This document shows, piece by piece, positions 14,151 through 21,599 of a stretch of 24,681 bases of DNA. The stretch lies in assembly GCA_964359435.1 (NCBI GenBank), contig CAYHSY010000006.1, forward strand, positions 1 through 24,681. The letters are read 5' to 3'. Under the pieces are notes generated by a model. It made no database searches. It was not told where the DNA came from and saw nothing but the letters and a program-made list of their open reading frames with translations. Within the stretch, counting starts at the first letter, position 1. Each line of letters begins with the position of its first letter. The translations under genes and the position numbers were made by a program. Origin of the DNA: CAYHSY01 sp964359435 (lineage in GTDB: Bacteria; Patescibacteriota; Minisyncoccia; UBA6257; JAUSGH01).

Positions 14151-14164
14151 TCAGGGTTGTTTTT
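14136..14164. terminator. Bidirectional terminator with both stop codons in the loop
   Basis: AAAAACAACCCT (14136-14147) pairs perfectly with AGGGTTGTTTTT (14153-14164), a 12-bp stem with a 5-base loop TGATC. The plus-strand stop TGA occupies 14148-14150 and the minus-strand stop 14153-14151. T-runs follow on both strands, so it can stop both convergent genes. Confidence 0.85.
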
Positions 14165-14870
14165 CGATTCTTTTTTTAAGCAATATCTCCGCGAGTAAAA
14201 AGTCGTTTTCGGTGTCAATGTCGATGGCGTCGGCTTTGGGGATCTTCATGTACCGGACGCGGGGACCAGTCAAGAGTTTGTCGCGCATCAGCGTGTCGTA
14301 GCGTACGGCGATCGCGTCAACATGTGCAAAGGCCGGGATGAAGGCCTGGCGGGGCATGTTGGACGGTTCATCAAAGCCGGTCAGTTCTTTGGGGATAAAC
14401 GGCAAAAGTAAATCACCCTCTGTCCTCCAGAGTTTATAAGGATGTTTGGGCGCGGGGGTGATGGTGCGGGCCGAGGTTGCCGCCGGATCATTCAAAAGCA
14501 GTTCAATGACGCCGTCAATGTGCTCGGTTTTGCATAAGGGAGTCGTGGGCGGCAGGCGCAGAATTATGTCGGCCTTCCACCCCCCGTTTTTTTCAAGCCA
14601 CCCAACCGCGTGAGTCAAAAAATCAATATCGGAGGCAGTGTCATTGGCAAATTCCGCCGGGCGGATGAAAGGAGTTTCCGCGCCGTACTCCCGGCCAATG
14701 GCCGCATATTCTTCCGAATCAGTGGAAAGCACCAAGCGAGTCAGGTGTTTGGATTTTTTTGCGGCCTCAATGATCCGGGCCATTAAGGGTTTCCCTAAAA
14801 GAGGCCGGATATTTTTATTGGGAATACTTTTGGAACCGGCACGCGCGCCGACAATACCGAGGATGTTCAT
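14151..14870 (-). CDS. neuA: Acylneuraminate (nonulosonate) cytidylyltransferase, NeuA/PseF/LegF family
   Basis: The 239-aa enzyme activates a nonulosonic acid as its CMP derivative. The nucleotide-binding opening VGARAGSKSIPNKNIRPLLGKP (7-28) is the family signature. LSTDSEEYAAIGREYGAE near 50-65 and LRLPPTTPLCKTEHID follow; in the last, the usual LQPTSP motif reads LRLPPTTPL. DIDTENDFLLAE near the end contains the metal-binding aspartates. Length is normal. It is on the minus strand, downstream of the RmlD-like gene, while the NeuB-type synthase lies 4 kb away on the plus strand, so the pathway is split between two transcripts. It could serve Neu5Ac, legionaminate, pseudaminate or Kdn; the sequence does not decide. 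Confidence 0.85.
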   Translation of the reverse strand: MNILGIVGARAGSKSIPNKNIRPLLGKPLMARIIEAAKKSKHLTRLVLSTDSEEYAAIGREYGAETPFIRPAEFANDTASDIDFLTHAVGWLEKNGGWKADIILRLPPTTPLCKTEHIDGVIELLLNDPAATSARTITPAPKHPYKLWRTEGDLLLPFIPKELTGFDEPSNMPRQAFIPAFAHVDAIAVRYDTLMRDKLLTGPRVRYMKIPKADAIDIDTENDFLLAEILLKKRIEKQP

Positions 14871-14879
14871 GATGATAAT

Positions 14880-15758
14880 TTACAACTCATTAAGCATTGC
14901 GTCAAACGACGGTATGTTTAGCTTGTTATTGAAGTCGTGGATGGTTCCTAAAGTCCGGTTAATTCTTGGTTCTGCTACCGGAATGATTTTATGGCCGGTT
15001 TTGTATTTTTGTTGGAATTTTTGAAGTAATTCATGCTTGGAATGCGCGGTGCCAAAAATATGATAAGTGCCGGTTTTGGGGAAAATTTCCGGTTGGCTCA
15101 TGATTTGATCGCAGACCCGTCCATATTGCTTGGTCGTGAGACCGCTCCAGAATTGGTTTTCAAAGCCGTTAATAGTTTGCCCATCCTGGGACAAGAACCA
15201 TTCCAGCAGCCCCGAAGCGCTTTCAAGTTCGCGGCCGACGAGAGAGGTGCGGAGGTTGAGGCATTCACGCGGTTCACCCATGGTTTTGGACAAGCCGTAA
15301 ATATCAACCGGTGAGGGCGATGCGGTTTCGTCATAGGGTTGGCCGGCCCGGCCGTCAAAGGCGCAATCGGTGGTAATGTTTATCAGTTTGGGGCCCAGGC
15401 GGCGGGCCAGGATGTGTGGCAGGGCGCCGTTTACAAATAGAGCTCGGGCGGGGTCCTTGGCCGAGGCCGCGACCGTCAAGCCGATTGCGTTTATCGCATA
15501 GTCAATATCGCCGACTTTATTCCAGAAATCATTCAGATAGGGGCTGGAGGAGCCGCGCTTGTCCAGAAAATCTTTAAAGATTGGCTCAGCGTCAAACGAA
15601 ACGAACGCGTGCCGGCCGGTGCCGCCATGGGCTTTTTCCAGTAGTTCCAGTTTTTTGGGGCTCCTACCGGCAAGCACCAGGGGATATTTATCTTTCAGAG
15701 CCGCGTAAACGGCATTCCCGAGCATGCCGGTGGGGCCCAACAAAAGGACCCGTGTCAT
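14880..15758 (-). CDS. RmlD-like sugar-nucleotide reductase (SDR)
   Basis: This 292-aa protein is an RmlD-like extended SDR. VLLLGPTGMLGNAVYAAL (4-21) is the cofactor-binding loop, INITTDCAFDGRAGQPYDE (near 145-165) matches the RmlD-type STDYVFDG motif, and the catalytic Tyr and Lys lie in DIYGLSKTMGE. RmlD enzymes reduce a 4-keto group of a nucleotide deoxysugar with NAD(P)H, the last step after epimerisation. Here the substrate may be a CDP- or other NDP-4-keto sugar from the same locus. Its ATG overlaps the upstream epimerase stop by four bases (ATGA), so the two are translationally coupled; neuA follows after nine bases. Confidence 0.78.
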   Translation of the reverse strand: MTRVLLLGPTGMLGNAVYAALKDKYPLVLAGRSPKKLELLEKAHGGTGRHAFVSFDAEPIFKDFLDKRGSSSPYLNDFWNKVGDIDYAINAIGLTVAASAKDPARALFVNGALPHILARRLGPKLINITTDCAFDGRAGQPYDETASPSPVDIYGLSKTMGEPRECLNLRTSLVGRELESASGLLEWFLSQDGQTINGFENQFWSGLTTKQYGRVCDQIMSQPEIFPKTGTYHIFGTAHSKHELLQKFQQKYKTGHKIIPVAEPRINRTLGTIHDFNNKLNIPSFDAMLNEL

Positions 15759-16726
15759 ATAAGTTTTTGATTGGCTAGTTTAAGCAGATATTTTTCGTTC
15801 AGATAAAGATCGTCATTCGGATTTTTGAGTTTTCCGGTTTTGACCAGATGCAGAACTTCCTTGATGCCGTGCTCAAGCGGACGATGCCTGGATAAAAGCA
15901 ACCCCGCCTTACGCGCCTTAACGGTCGCGATATTATAGTTTCTTTTATCGCTTGGCACAACGCCCACGTGTTTAATTTTGCAGCCGGTAATTTTTTGAAC
16001 TATCTTTGCCATTTCTCCGATGCGGATGTTGATGGCGCCAATGTTATAGATGCCTTTTAAGTCGTTGCGGTTGATGGCGTTTACAATAATGCGTCCGACA
16101 TCTTTGACGTGGATAAAGGGCCGCCACTGTACTCCGCCACCATAAATTGAGAGTTCTCCGGCTGTCGCGGCCGCGACCGGCATTTGGTTCGCCGCCAAAT
16201 CCAGCCGTGGGCGGGAATATTGATCGCCTATGCCGAAGAGCGTGCCAAGCCGTAAAATAACGGCGTTTTTCCCCGTGAGATATTTTTCGGCGACGACTTT
16301 GGTTTCGGCGTACAAAGATAGGGGATTCGGTACTTCTTCTTCGCTTAAGGCATCCCCAGCAGAGGCAATTTTCTGGTCGCCATACACCGAACAGGTGGAG
16401 GTAAAAATGATACGCCCGTCATAATTTTTAGCCAGCCACTTCACTGATTCTTGGTTGAGTTTTTTTGTTAATTCCGGCCGGACTTTACAAGCGCCTTCGC
16501 CCACGATGGCCGCGAGCCAGATGACATGGGAATAATGGGGCAGTAATCTCTTTAATTTTTTGGTATCGCGAATATCGCCTAAAATAAAATCAACCGATTT
16601 GTGATAATGCGGTTCGTATAGTAAATTATCATAAACGGTGAAGGGGGTGTTTTTGCGGTTAAGTTCGTCCGTGACGCAGCCGCCGATATAGCCCGCACCA
16701 CCCACAACTAATACTTTGGGTTTCAT
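15755..16726 (-). CDS. NAD-dependent sugar-nucleotide epimerase/dehydratase (extended SDR)
   Basis: The protein is an extended SDR: VLVVGGAGYIGGCV at the N-terminus binds NAD(P), FTSTCSVYG holds the catalytic Ser/Thr region, and LYAETKVVAEKYL carries the Tyr-x3-Lys pair. LRLGTLFGIGDQYSRPRLDL and WRPFIHVKDVGRIIV are typical substrate-loop motifs of the GalE-like group. The exact sugar is not recognisable. I place the start at the ATG at 16726 (MKPKVLVV): an extended -10 (16740-16732) lies exactly where it would begin transcription at that ATG. An upstream in-frame ATG at 16747 would lie before the promoter. It overlaps the RmlD-like gene by four bases. Confidence 0.8.
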   Translation of the reverse strand: MKPKVLVVGGAGYIGGCVTDELNRKNTPFTVYDNLLYEPHYHKSVDFILGDIRDTKKLKRLLPHYSHVIWLAAIVGEGACKVRPELTKKLNQESVKWLAKNYDGRIIFTSTCSVYGDQKIASAGDALSEEEVPNPLSLYAETKVVAEKYLTGKNAVILRLGTLFGIGDQYSRPRLDLAANQMPVAAATAGELSIYGGGVQWRPFIHVKDVGRIIVNAINRNDLKGIYNIGAINIRIGEMAKIVQKITGCKIKHVGVVPSDKRNYNIATVKARKAGLLLSRHRPLEHGIKEVLHLVKTGKLKNPNDDLYLNEKYLLKLANQKLI

Positions 16727-16731
16727 CATAA

Positions 16732-16740
16732 TGTATAACA
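16732..16740 (-). promoter_or_regulatory. Extended -10 promoter of the minus-strand epimerase operon
   Basis: On the minus strand TGT precedes TATACA at 16737-16732. The ATG at 16726 begins five bases after the box, as at 280-291, suggesting a leaderless transcript for the epimerase, RmlD-like and neuA genes. Confidence 0.45.
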
Positions 16741-16753
16741 AATTCATTTCCGC

Positions 16754-16759
16754 TATAGT
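16754..16759 (+). promoter_or_regulatory. -10 promoter candidate of the plus-strand operon at 16771
   Basis: TATAGT at 16754-16759 lies eleven bases before the ATG at 16771, with further TA-rich sequence (TTATATAT) up to the start codon. It is divergent from the minus-strand promoter only about 14 bases away. Exact box uncertain. Confidence 0.3.
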
Positions 16760-16770
16760 TACTTATATAT

Positions 16771-17835
16771 ATGGCTAATAATCCCAAGGCGAAATTTGAA
16801 ACGTTGGTTAAGTCACTCCAAAAATCCGCGGAATACAAAAATTATTTGGAAGCACGTTCAGCCGTTCTTGCTATGATGGCGAACGATCCGGCCGGGTCAA
16901 CCCCGTCCAAGTATTGGCAAGAAGAATTGGCCGGTTTTGATTACATGCTGGACGCCTCGCCCTTAATTGTTCGCAATTTGCGTCGACATTGCTACCACAT
17001 CGCCGGCATTCATGACTATGATTATCGCGACCATCATCAGCATAGAATGGGTAAAGTTGAAAAACGTTTGAAGCATCTCTGTTCAATAGATGTTGATAAT
17101 TTATTGGTGGCTGAAAATCCAGCTTTGGGTGGTTACGGTTACAAGATTGACGGCGCCAAATATAATGCCGATACGGTTAATTTTTATGAATGTTTGCTGG
17201 CCATGAAGAAGGCTGGTGCGTTAGACGGGTTAAAAGACGGCGGAGGGCGCCGGACTGTTTTGGAGGTCGGTTCCGGTTGGGCCGGGCTCGCCTATCAGTT
17301 CAAGACATTGTTTCCAAACACGACTTACGTGATGGTGGACTTGCCCCCGACTTTTGTGTTTTCCATAACCTACGCCAAGACATTGTTCCCCAAGGCAAAA
17401 ACTTTGATCGTAAACGGCACGCGAAAAAGTTTGGAGGAATTGAGCCGCAAAAATCTTAGCGAATATGATTTTGTTTTTATACCCCATTATCTTTTTCCGA
17501 AACTCAATTTTCATCGGCCGGACATGCTGCTGAACCGGGCATCGTTCCAAGAGATGACCAGCGCGCAAGTGGAGGGATATGCCAAAAAAGCCAAAGAATG
17601 GGGGATACCCTTGATATACAGCATGAATCGGGACAAATCTCCCCATAATAGCGAGATGACTTCGGTGCGTGAAATTTTGGGGCGATATTATAACTTGGAA
17701 GAAATTGAGATTAAAGAAAAATCTGCCTCAGGAATTTTGGCAACGGCCAAGAAGTTTTTGTTGGCAGCCGCCTTGAAGAAAAAGGGTTTGCCGGAAGAGC
17801 TGCTGCATCGTCACGTGATAGCCCGCTTGGTTTGA
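16771..17835 (+). CDS. Putative sugar O-methyltransferase
   Basis: The 354-aa protein resembles the putative sugar O-methyltransferase family often found in surface-polysaccharide loci. An N-terminal helical part contains KYWQEELAGFDYMLDASP and ENPALGGYGYKIDG. A class I SAM-binding core with VLEVGSGWAGLAYQFK (near 165-180) follows, with the acidic residue region TTYVMVDLPPTF. The C-terminal part contains LLNRASFQEMTSAQVEGYAKKA, also typical of the family. It probably methylates a hydroxyl of a sugar in the polymer. It is the first gene of the second plus-strand run and is followed after four bases by the GT-A-like gene. The family call is by recall of its pattern; the substrate is unknown. 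Confidence 0.75.
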   Translation: MANNPKAKFETLVKSLQKSAEYKNYLEARSAVLAMMANDPAGSTPSKYWQEELAGFDYMLDASPLIVRNLRRHCYHIAGIHDYDYRDHHQHRMGKVEKRLKHLCSIDVDNLLVAENPALGGYGYKIDGAKYNADTVNFYECLLAMKKAGALDGLKDGGGRRTVLEVGSGWAGLAYQFKTLFPNTTYVMVDLPPTFVFSITYAKTLFPKAKTLIVNGTRKSLEELSRKNLSEYDFVFIPHYLFPKLNFHRPDMLLNRASFQEMTSAQVEGYAKKAKEWGIPLIYSMNRDKSPHNSEMTSVREILGRYYNLEEIEIKEKSASGILATAKKFLLAAALKKKGLPEELLHRHVIARLV

Positions 17836-17839
17836 TTAG

Positions 17840-18778
17840 ATGATGGAACTAACTATTTTTTCGGTTTATCATTCTTTGAAGACTAAAAAATTCATTGAAT
17901 GGAATTATGAAAACGCCATAAAATTAAATCCGGGTGTTTCTTTTGACTGGATGATCACGGACAACACTCCGCCGAATTTTACGGAACGGTTAACCGGCAA
18001 TCAATTCAAGTTATTTCCGGGAGTCACGATGTCACCGGGTGCGCCGGATTGGATGAGACCCAGCATCCTTCATGCCAATGCTTTGAACCAAATGGCGCCT
18101 AACTTGAAAACTCGCTTTGCCTTATTTTTGGACGCGGATTTTTTGGTGTTTTATCCAAATTGGATTACGGCCGCATTGGAGCATATGAAAAAAAATGGCT
18201 TGGCGGTTTTTGGGGCGCCTTATCATCCGCGCGATTATAAGAAGCCCAGATATTTTCCGAGCATACCATGCATGTTTGTGGACAGCGACCAAATTCCTGT
18301 TAAGGAGATTGATTTCCGGCCGCAGTACCCGGGCGTCTTGGCGCGTATAGATGGCCGGGCCTATCAAGAGCCGCGTTTCAGAAAGGCCCGCCTTCAATTA
18401 CGGAAATTGTTTTTTGGCGAGAGGAGCCGCATAGATTCTTCGCGCGACACCGGATCGCAGATTTTTATTCGTTATGGCGATAAGGTGAAATCCGAATATC
18501 TGACTCCGGTTTTCAAATCAAGGCCATCGGTTTTGGACAAGTTTCTACCTGAGGGTTTGTCTTATACCCCCAAGAAGCCCGGCTATTGGAGCGACAAAGG
18601 ATTTAAAGAAATGGGTTATTTTGATGCGGCTTCGCTCGGTTGGGAGGAATATCTCTGGGGCGGTAAACCTTTCGGTCTGCATTTGCGGGGAACCCTGAAG
18701 ACGTCTCTGACTGAAGAGGGGCAGATAAAGTTGGGCGGACAAGCATTCGCGTCGCTGGTGACCCTAAATAAAGAGTAG
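17840..18778 (+). CDS. GT-A-like glycosyltransferase, family not recognised
   Basis: The 312-aa protein opens with a GT-A-like strand (MELTIFSVYHSL) and contains FALFLDADFLVFYPNWI near 95-110, a good DxD-type metal-binding motif for a nucleotide-sugar donor. FGAPYHPRDYKKPRYFPSIP and SSRDTGSQIFIRYGD follow. The C-terminus has GLHLRGTLKTS, where a histidine could be the third metal ligand as in some GT-A enzymes. I do not recognise the family by name. Its place, four bases after the O-methyltransferase and just before the nonulosonate synthase, suggests transfer of a sugar of the same glycan. The GT-A fold is an inference from motifs and order. Confidence 0.6.
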   Translation: MMELTIFSVYHSLKTKKFIEWNYENAIKLNPGVSFDWMITDNTPPNFTERLTGNQFKLFPGVTMSPGAPDWMRPSILHANALNQMAPNLKTRFALFLDADFLVFYPNWITAALEHMKKNGLAVFGAPYHPRDYKKPRYFPSIPCMFVDSDQIPVKEIDFRPQYPGVLARIDGRAYQEPRFRKARLQLRKLFFGERSRIDSSRDTGSQIFIRYGDKVKSEYLTPVFKSRPSVLDKFLPEGLSYTPKKPGYWSDKGFKEMGYFDAASLGWEEYLWGGKPFGLHLRGTLKTSLTEEGQIKLGGQAFASLVTLNKE

Positions 18779-18782
18779 GGGT

Positions 18783-18788
18783 TATATT
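18783..18788 (+). promoter_or_regulatory. -10 box candidate before the NeuB-type gene
   Basis: TATATT at 18783-18788 lies seven bases before the ATG at 18796, directly after the previous stop. It resembles the other start-proximal -10 boxes of this locus but lacks the extending TG. Confidence 0.3.
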
Positions 18789-18795
18789 TTTGAAT

Positions 18796-19875
18796 ATGTT
18801 AGCCAAAAAGTTTTCCAATTTATCGGATAAAATTCGTATTAGGGATAAAACCGTGGGCCGCGGCGAGCCCGTTTTTGTGATTGCCGAAATTGGCAACAAT
18901 CATAATGGGGACATGGCATTGGCTAAAAAAACCATTGATGGGGCGAGTTTGGCCGGAGCGGATGCCGTGAAATTCCAGAAGCGGACCTTGAAGGCGGTTT
19001 TTACCAAAGAAATGTTGGATAAGCCCCAGACATCTTCGCGGGCCTTGGGCGCGACTTATGGCGAATACCGGGCCAAGCTGGAATTATCCGAAGATCAATT
19101 GCGGGAATTGCGCGACTACGCTCATTCCAAAAACATGGCTTTTTTTGTAACGGCTTTTGATTTGGAAAGCGCCGAAGCGCTCTCGCGCCTCAATATGGAT
19201 GTTTGGAAGATCGCTTCTTTTGATGCTACGCATCCCCAACTGATAGAATATGTGGCAAAACAGGGCGGTCCGGTCATAATGTCTATGGGCATGTCCACTG
19301 ATTCGGAGCGCGTTCTGGCCATCCATAGTGTTTTGAAGCATAACCCCAAGCTTATAGTTTTGCATTGCGTTTCTGTTTATCCCACGCCCAACGAGGACTT
19401 GAACATCGGCGCCGTGAAGACCATGCTCACCGAGTATTATCCTTTGCCGATTGGGTATTCCGGCCACGAAATTGGCTTTGAACCGACGCTCGCCGCCGTT
19501 ACTTTGGGGGCGAGTGTCGTGGAGCGGCACATTACTTTAGATAAGTCTTTGCCCGGTCCTGACCATGCCACGGTGAGTTTGGATATTTTTGAATTCGCGC
19601 AAATGGTCAAGCAAATCCGGCGCCTGGAAAAGGCGGTGGCGGACGATAAATTATATTTGCACGCCAACGAAATTCCTCATCGCCAAAAGCACGGCAAAAG
19701 TTTGGTGGCCAAAGTTAAGATTCCGGCCGGCATCATTTTGACGGCCGACATGATAGTTTGCAAAAGCCCGGGCCACGGTATTTCACCCTTGAAATTCCAG
19801 AATGTCATCGGCAAGGCGGTAAAAAATGAAATCCTTGAAGATACGGTGATTAAAGAAGAAGACGTGATTTGGTAA
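18796..19875 (+). CDS. neuB: N-acetylneuraminate/nonulosonate synthase (NeuB family)
   Basis: This enzyme condenses phosphoenolpyruvate with a hexosamine or hexose (or its 6-phosphate) to form a nine-carbon nonulosonic acid. The TIM-barrel signatures are present: FVIAEIGNNHNGDM near 27-40, DAVKFQKR near 55-62, WKIASFD near 137, VLHCVSVYPTPNEDLN near 190 and PIGYSGHEIG near 217. The last 60 residues (KSLVAKVKIPAGIILTADMI...) form the antifreeze-like SAF domain that closes the active site. The ATG at 18796 is preferred over a TTG six bases upstream, as family proteins begin close to the first strand. The substrate may be phosphorylated (see the KdsC-like gene at 21039). The family call is firm. 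Confidence 0.9.
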   Translation: MLAKKFSNLSDKIRIRDKTVGRGEPVFVIAEIGNNHNGDMALAKKTIDGASLAGADAVKFQKRTLKAVFTKEMLDKPQTSSRALGATYGEYRAKLELSEDQLRELRDYAHSKNMAFFVTAFDLESAEALSRLNMDVWKIASFDATHPQLIEYVAKQGGPVIMSMGMSTDSERVLAIHSVLKHNPKLIVLHCVSVYPTPNEDLNIGAVKTMLTEYYPLPIGYSGHEIGFEPTLAAVTLGASVVERHITLDKSLPGPDHATVSLDIFEFAQMVKQIRRLEKAVADDKLYLHANEIPHRQKHGKSLVAKVKIPAGIILTADMIVCKSPGHGISPLKFQNVIGKAVKNEILEDTVIKEEDVIW

Positions 19876-19878
19876 TAA

Positions 19879-19912
19879 GCTACGAAATACGAAAAAATTA
19901 CGAATATACGAA
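19879..19912 (+). repeat. Dispersed repeat, copy 3
   Basis: The same sequence as copies 1 and 2 (GCTACGAAATACGAAAAAA then TTACGAATATACGAA) lies just after the neuB stop. It differs from copy 1 by a single extra T. It is 15 kb from the other two. Confidence 0.85.
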
Positions 19913-19917
19913 GGGGG

Positions 19918-19949
19918 CCGTCATTGCGAGGTAACCCGAAGCAATCTTA
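19918..19949. repeat. Short palindromic REP-like element
   Basis: CCGTCATTGCGAGG...CCGAAGCAATCTT contains ATTGC and GCAAT as opposing arms. It directly follows copy 3. It resembles a CATTGCGAGG...GCAATC type of dispersed repeat known from several bacterial genomes (recall). No second copy in this window. Confidence 0.45.
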
Positions 19950-19961
19950 CAAATATAAAAT

Positions 19962-21035
19962 ATGAGTGAATTAAATATTTTTGGTCCGAACAACCATAGT
20001 AAATATGAAATAGGTTGGAAAAACATTCCGGCTGATTTGGAGCTTAATTTGAAACAATTAATTAAAGCTCAATATGGATTTGAGGTTGTGGGAGCCATAC
20101 AGGAAGTGGATGAGTGGGAGAGAATGAGCAATAATTTTAAGGTCAAAGTTTCGCGCCAAAATACCGCAGTTGATGTTTTATTTAGAAAACACATACAGCT
20201 AAAAGATGAAGTCAGCGTAGTTTTATTGGATAAAGTTTTGGATTTTTTGCACGGGGGAGGATTGGTGGCTCCGAGGGTTATATTAACATCGGATAAGAAA
20301 AAATTCTTTAAACACAACGAAAGCTTTTATCAATTGTATGAATTTATACCCGGTAACCATTACCGGGGAGAAGAATCGGAACTAAGAGACTTTGCCCGGG
20401 GCTTGGCCTCGCTGCATTTGGCTTTTCAAGAAATTAATTTTAAAGATGAGATAGCTAAAAAACCCAACGTCCTGCCGCCTTGGAATTTAGCGGGCTGGCA
20501 GAATATATTTGCATTGGCTCATTTGCAAAACAGCCGTTTTGATAACCTGGTCAGAGAGAACAAGGACTTAATTTTGGAATCAGCTGATTCGGTGGAGAAA
20601 AATCTTAAAGGCGTGTTTTCGACCACTCAAGTCGTGCGCGGAGATTTGCATCCCCATGATACTATTTATGAAAATGGAAAATTGAAGGCCCTGATAGATT
20701 TTGAGGGAGTTAGGGTCAGTGAGCTGCTTAGAGAAGTTGGCAACGCCTGTCACAGATTCGTTAGGCAATTCGTGGTTTATCAAAAAAAGGATTGGCAGGA
20801 AACCTTGCCCCAAGGGATAAGGATTTTTTTGGGCGAGTATGGAGCGGTTAATCCTTTAGACGAAAAGGAGATAAAATTAATTCCTGCTTATATCCGCGAC
20901 GAGCTGTTAAAGAAATTATTCAAAGATTTGAATCTGTATTATCTCAATAATTACGATAAGAATATTGAAGGCGGGGAATTGGAAAAGAAGCTAACTTTGC
21001 TTAAAGAGGCCTCTATTATAAACCAATATATATAA
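19962..21035 (+). CDS. Aminoglycoside-phosphotransferase-fold kinase (APH/CHK-like)
   Basis: The 357-aa protein has the APH kinase-like fold. The hinge-like QLYEFIPGNHYRG (near 125) precedes LRDFARGLASLHLAF. The catalytic loop RGDLHPHDTIY holds the catalytic Asp228, and ALIDFEG (near 243) supplies the second metal-binding Asp. The usual loop is HGDLHPxN. Here the first His is Arg and the metal-binding Asn at position 233 is Asp, an uncommon change that may alter metal binding. In this operon a sugar or amino-sugar phosphorylation is plausible, perhaps producing the 6-phosphate used by the NeuB-type synthase; this is inference. It lies 86 bases after neuB, a gap filled by two repeats, and is followed after three bases by the KdsC-like gene. 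Confidence 0.7.
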   Translation: MSELNIFGPNNHSKYEIGWKNIPADLELNLKQLIKAQYGFEVVGAIQEVDEWERMSNNFKVKVSRQNTAVDVLFRKHIQLKDEVSVVLLDKVLDFLHGGGLVAPRVILTSDKKKFFKHNESFYQLYEFIPGNHYRGEESELRDFARGLASLHLAFQEINFKDEIAKKPNVLPPWNLAGWQNIFALAHLQNSRFDNLVRENKDLILESADSVEKNLKGVFSTTQVVRGDLHPHDTIYENGKLKALIDFEGVRVSELLREVGNACHRFVRQFVVYQKKDWQETLPQGIRIFLGEYGAVNPLDEKEIKLIPAYIRDELLKKLFKDLNLYYLNNYDKNIEGGELEKKLTLLKEASIINQYI

Positions 21036-21038
21036 AGT

Positions 21039-21587
21039 ATGAAAATAAATAACTTGAAAGGGAGGCTCAATAAAATAAAACTTTTAGTGTTTGATGTTGA
21101 TGGAGTTTTAACCGATGGCAAGATTAATCTTATTGGCGAAAATGAAGAAATGAAATCTTTTTATTGCAAAGATTTTCCGCGTCTCACAACCGCCATGAGG
21201 AGCGGCTTAAAGATCGTTCTTTTTACGGGACGCAAGGGGTCCGCTGTTATAAGAAGGGCCAAGGATTTGAATGCCGATATAATTTTTAAGCGAGAGATAA
21301 AAGAGAGGGGCGTTTTCTTTTATGATGAATTAAAGAATCTTTATGGAGTTACCCCAAGCGAAGTTCTGTATACCGGTGATGATTGGAACGATTTGTATCT
21401 TATGAAACAAGCCGGAGTGTCGGTGACGCCCGGAAACGGCTCTTCCGAAAATAAAAAAATAGCTCATATCATTACCAAGGCCAAGGGCGGCGAAGGAGTT
21501 GCGGCTGAAACCGTGGAGATACTCATGAGAGCCCGAGGCACTTGGGACAAATATAAAAACGAGTATCTTAAAGAGTTGATGTTTTAA
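21039..21587 (+). CDS. KdsC-like HAD phosphatase (KDO-8-P / nonulosonate-9-P phosphatase type)
   Basis: The 182-aa HAD phosphatase has the capless KdsC layout. LLVFDVDGVLTDG (15-27) contains the nucleophile D19 and the acid-base D21, and VLFTGRKGSAVIRRAKDL carries the motif II Thr. The KERG stretch holds a lysine, and YTGDDWNDLYLMKQAG (near 110-125) has the motif IV aspartates. KdsC removes the phosphate of KDO 8-phosphate, and close relatives dephosphorylate Kdn/Neu5Ac 9-phosphate. Next to a NeuB-type synthase and without kdsA or kdsB here, the second role is more likely. It is a few bases after the kinase gene and 12 before the SDR, so all are probably co-transcribed. Confidence 0.78.
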   Translation: MKINNLKGRLNKIKLLVFDVDGVLTDGKINLIGENEEMKSFYCKDFPRLTTAMRSGLKIVLFTGRKGSAVIRRAKDLNADIIFKREIKERGVFFYDELKNLYGVTPSEVLYTGDDWNDLYLMKQAGVSVTPGNGSSENKKIAHIITKAKGGEGVAAETVEILMRARGTWDKYKNEYLKELMF

Positions 21588-21599
21588 TAAAAAACAAAT

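Noticed and set aside
16727..16747. Upstream ATG codons for the minus-strand epimerase at 16747 and 16729.
   Set aside because: The -10 box lies between 16747 and the gene, so that ATG would be untranscribed. 16729 would lie upstream of the expected transcription start; 16726 fits best, although 16729 remains possible.
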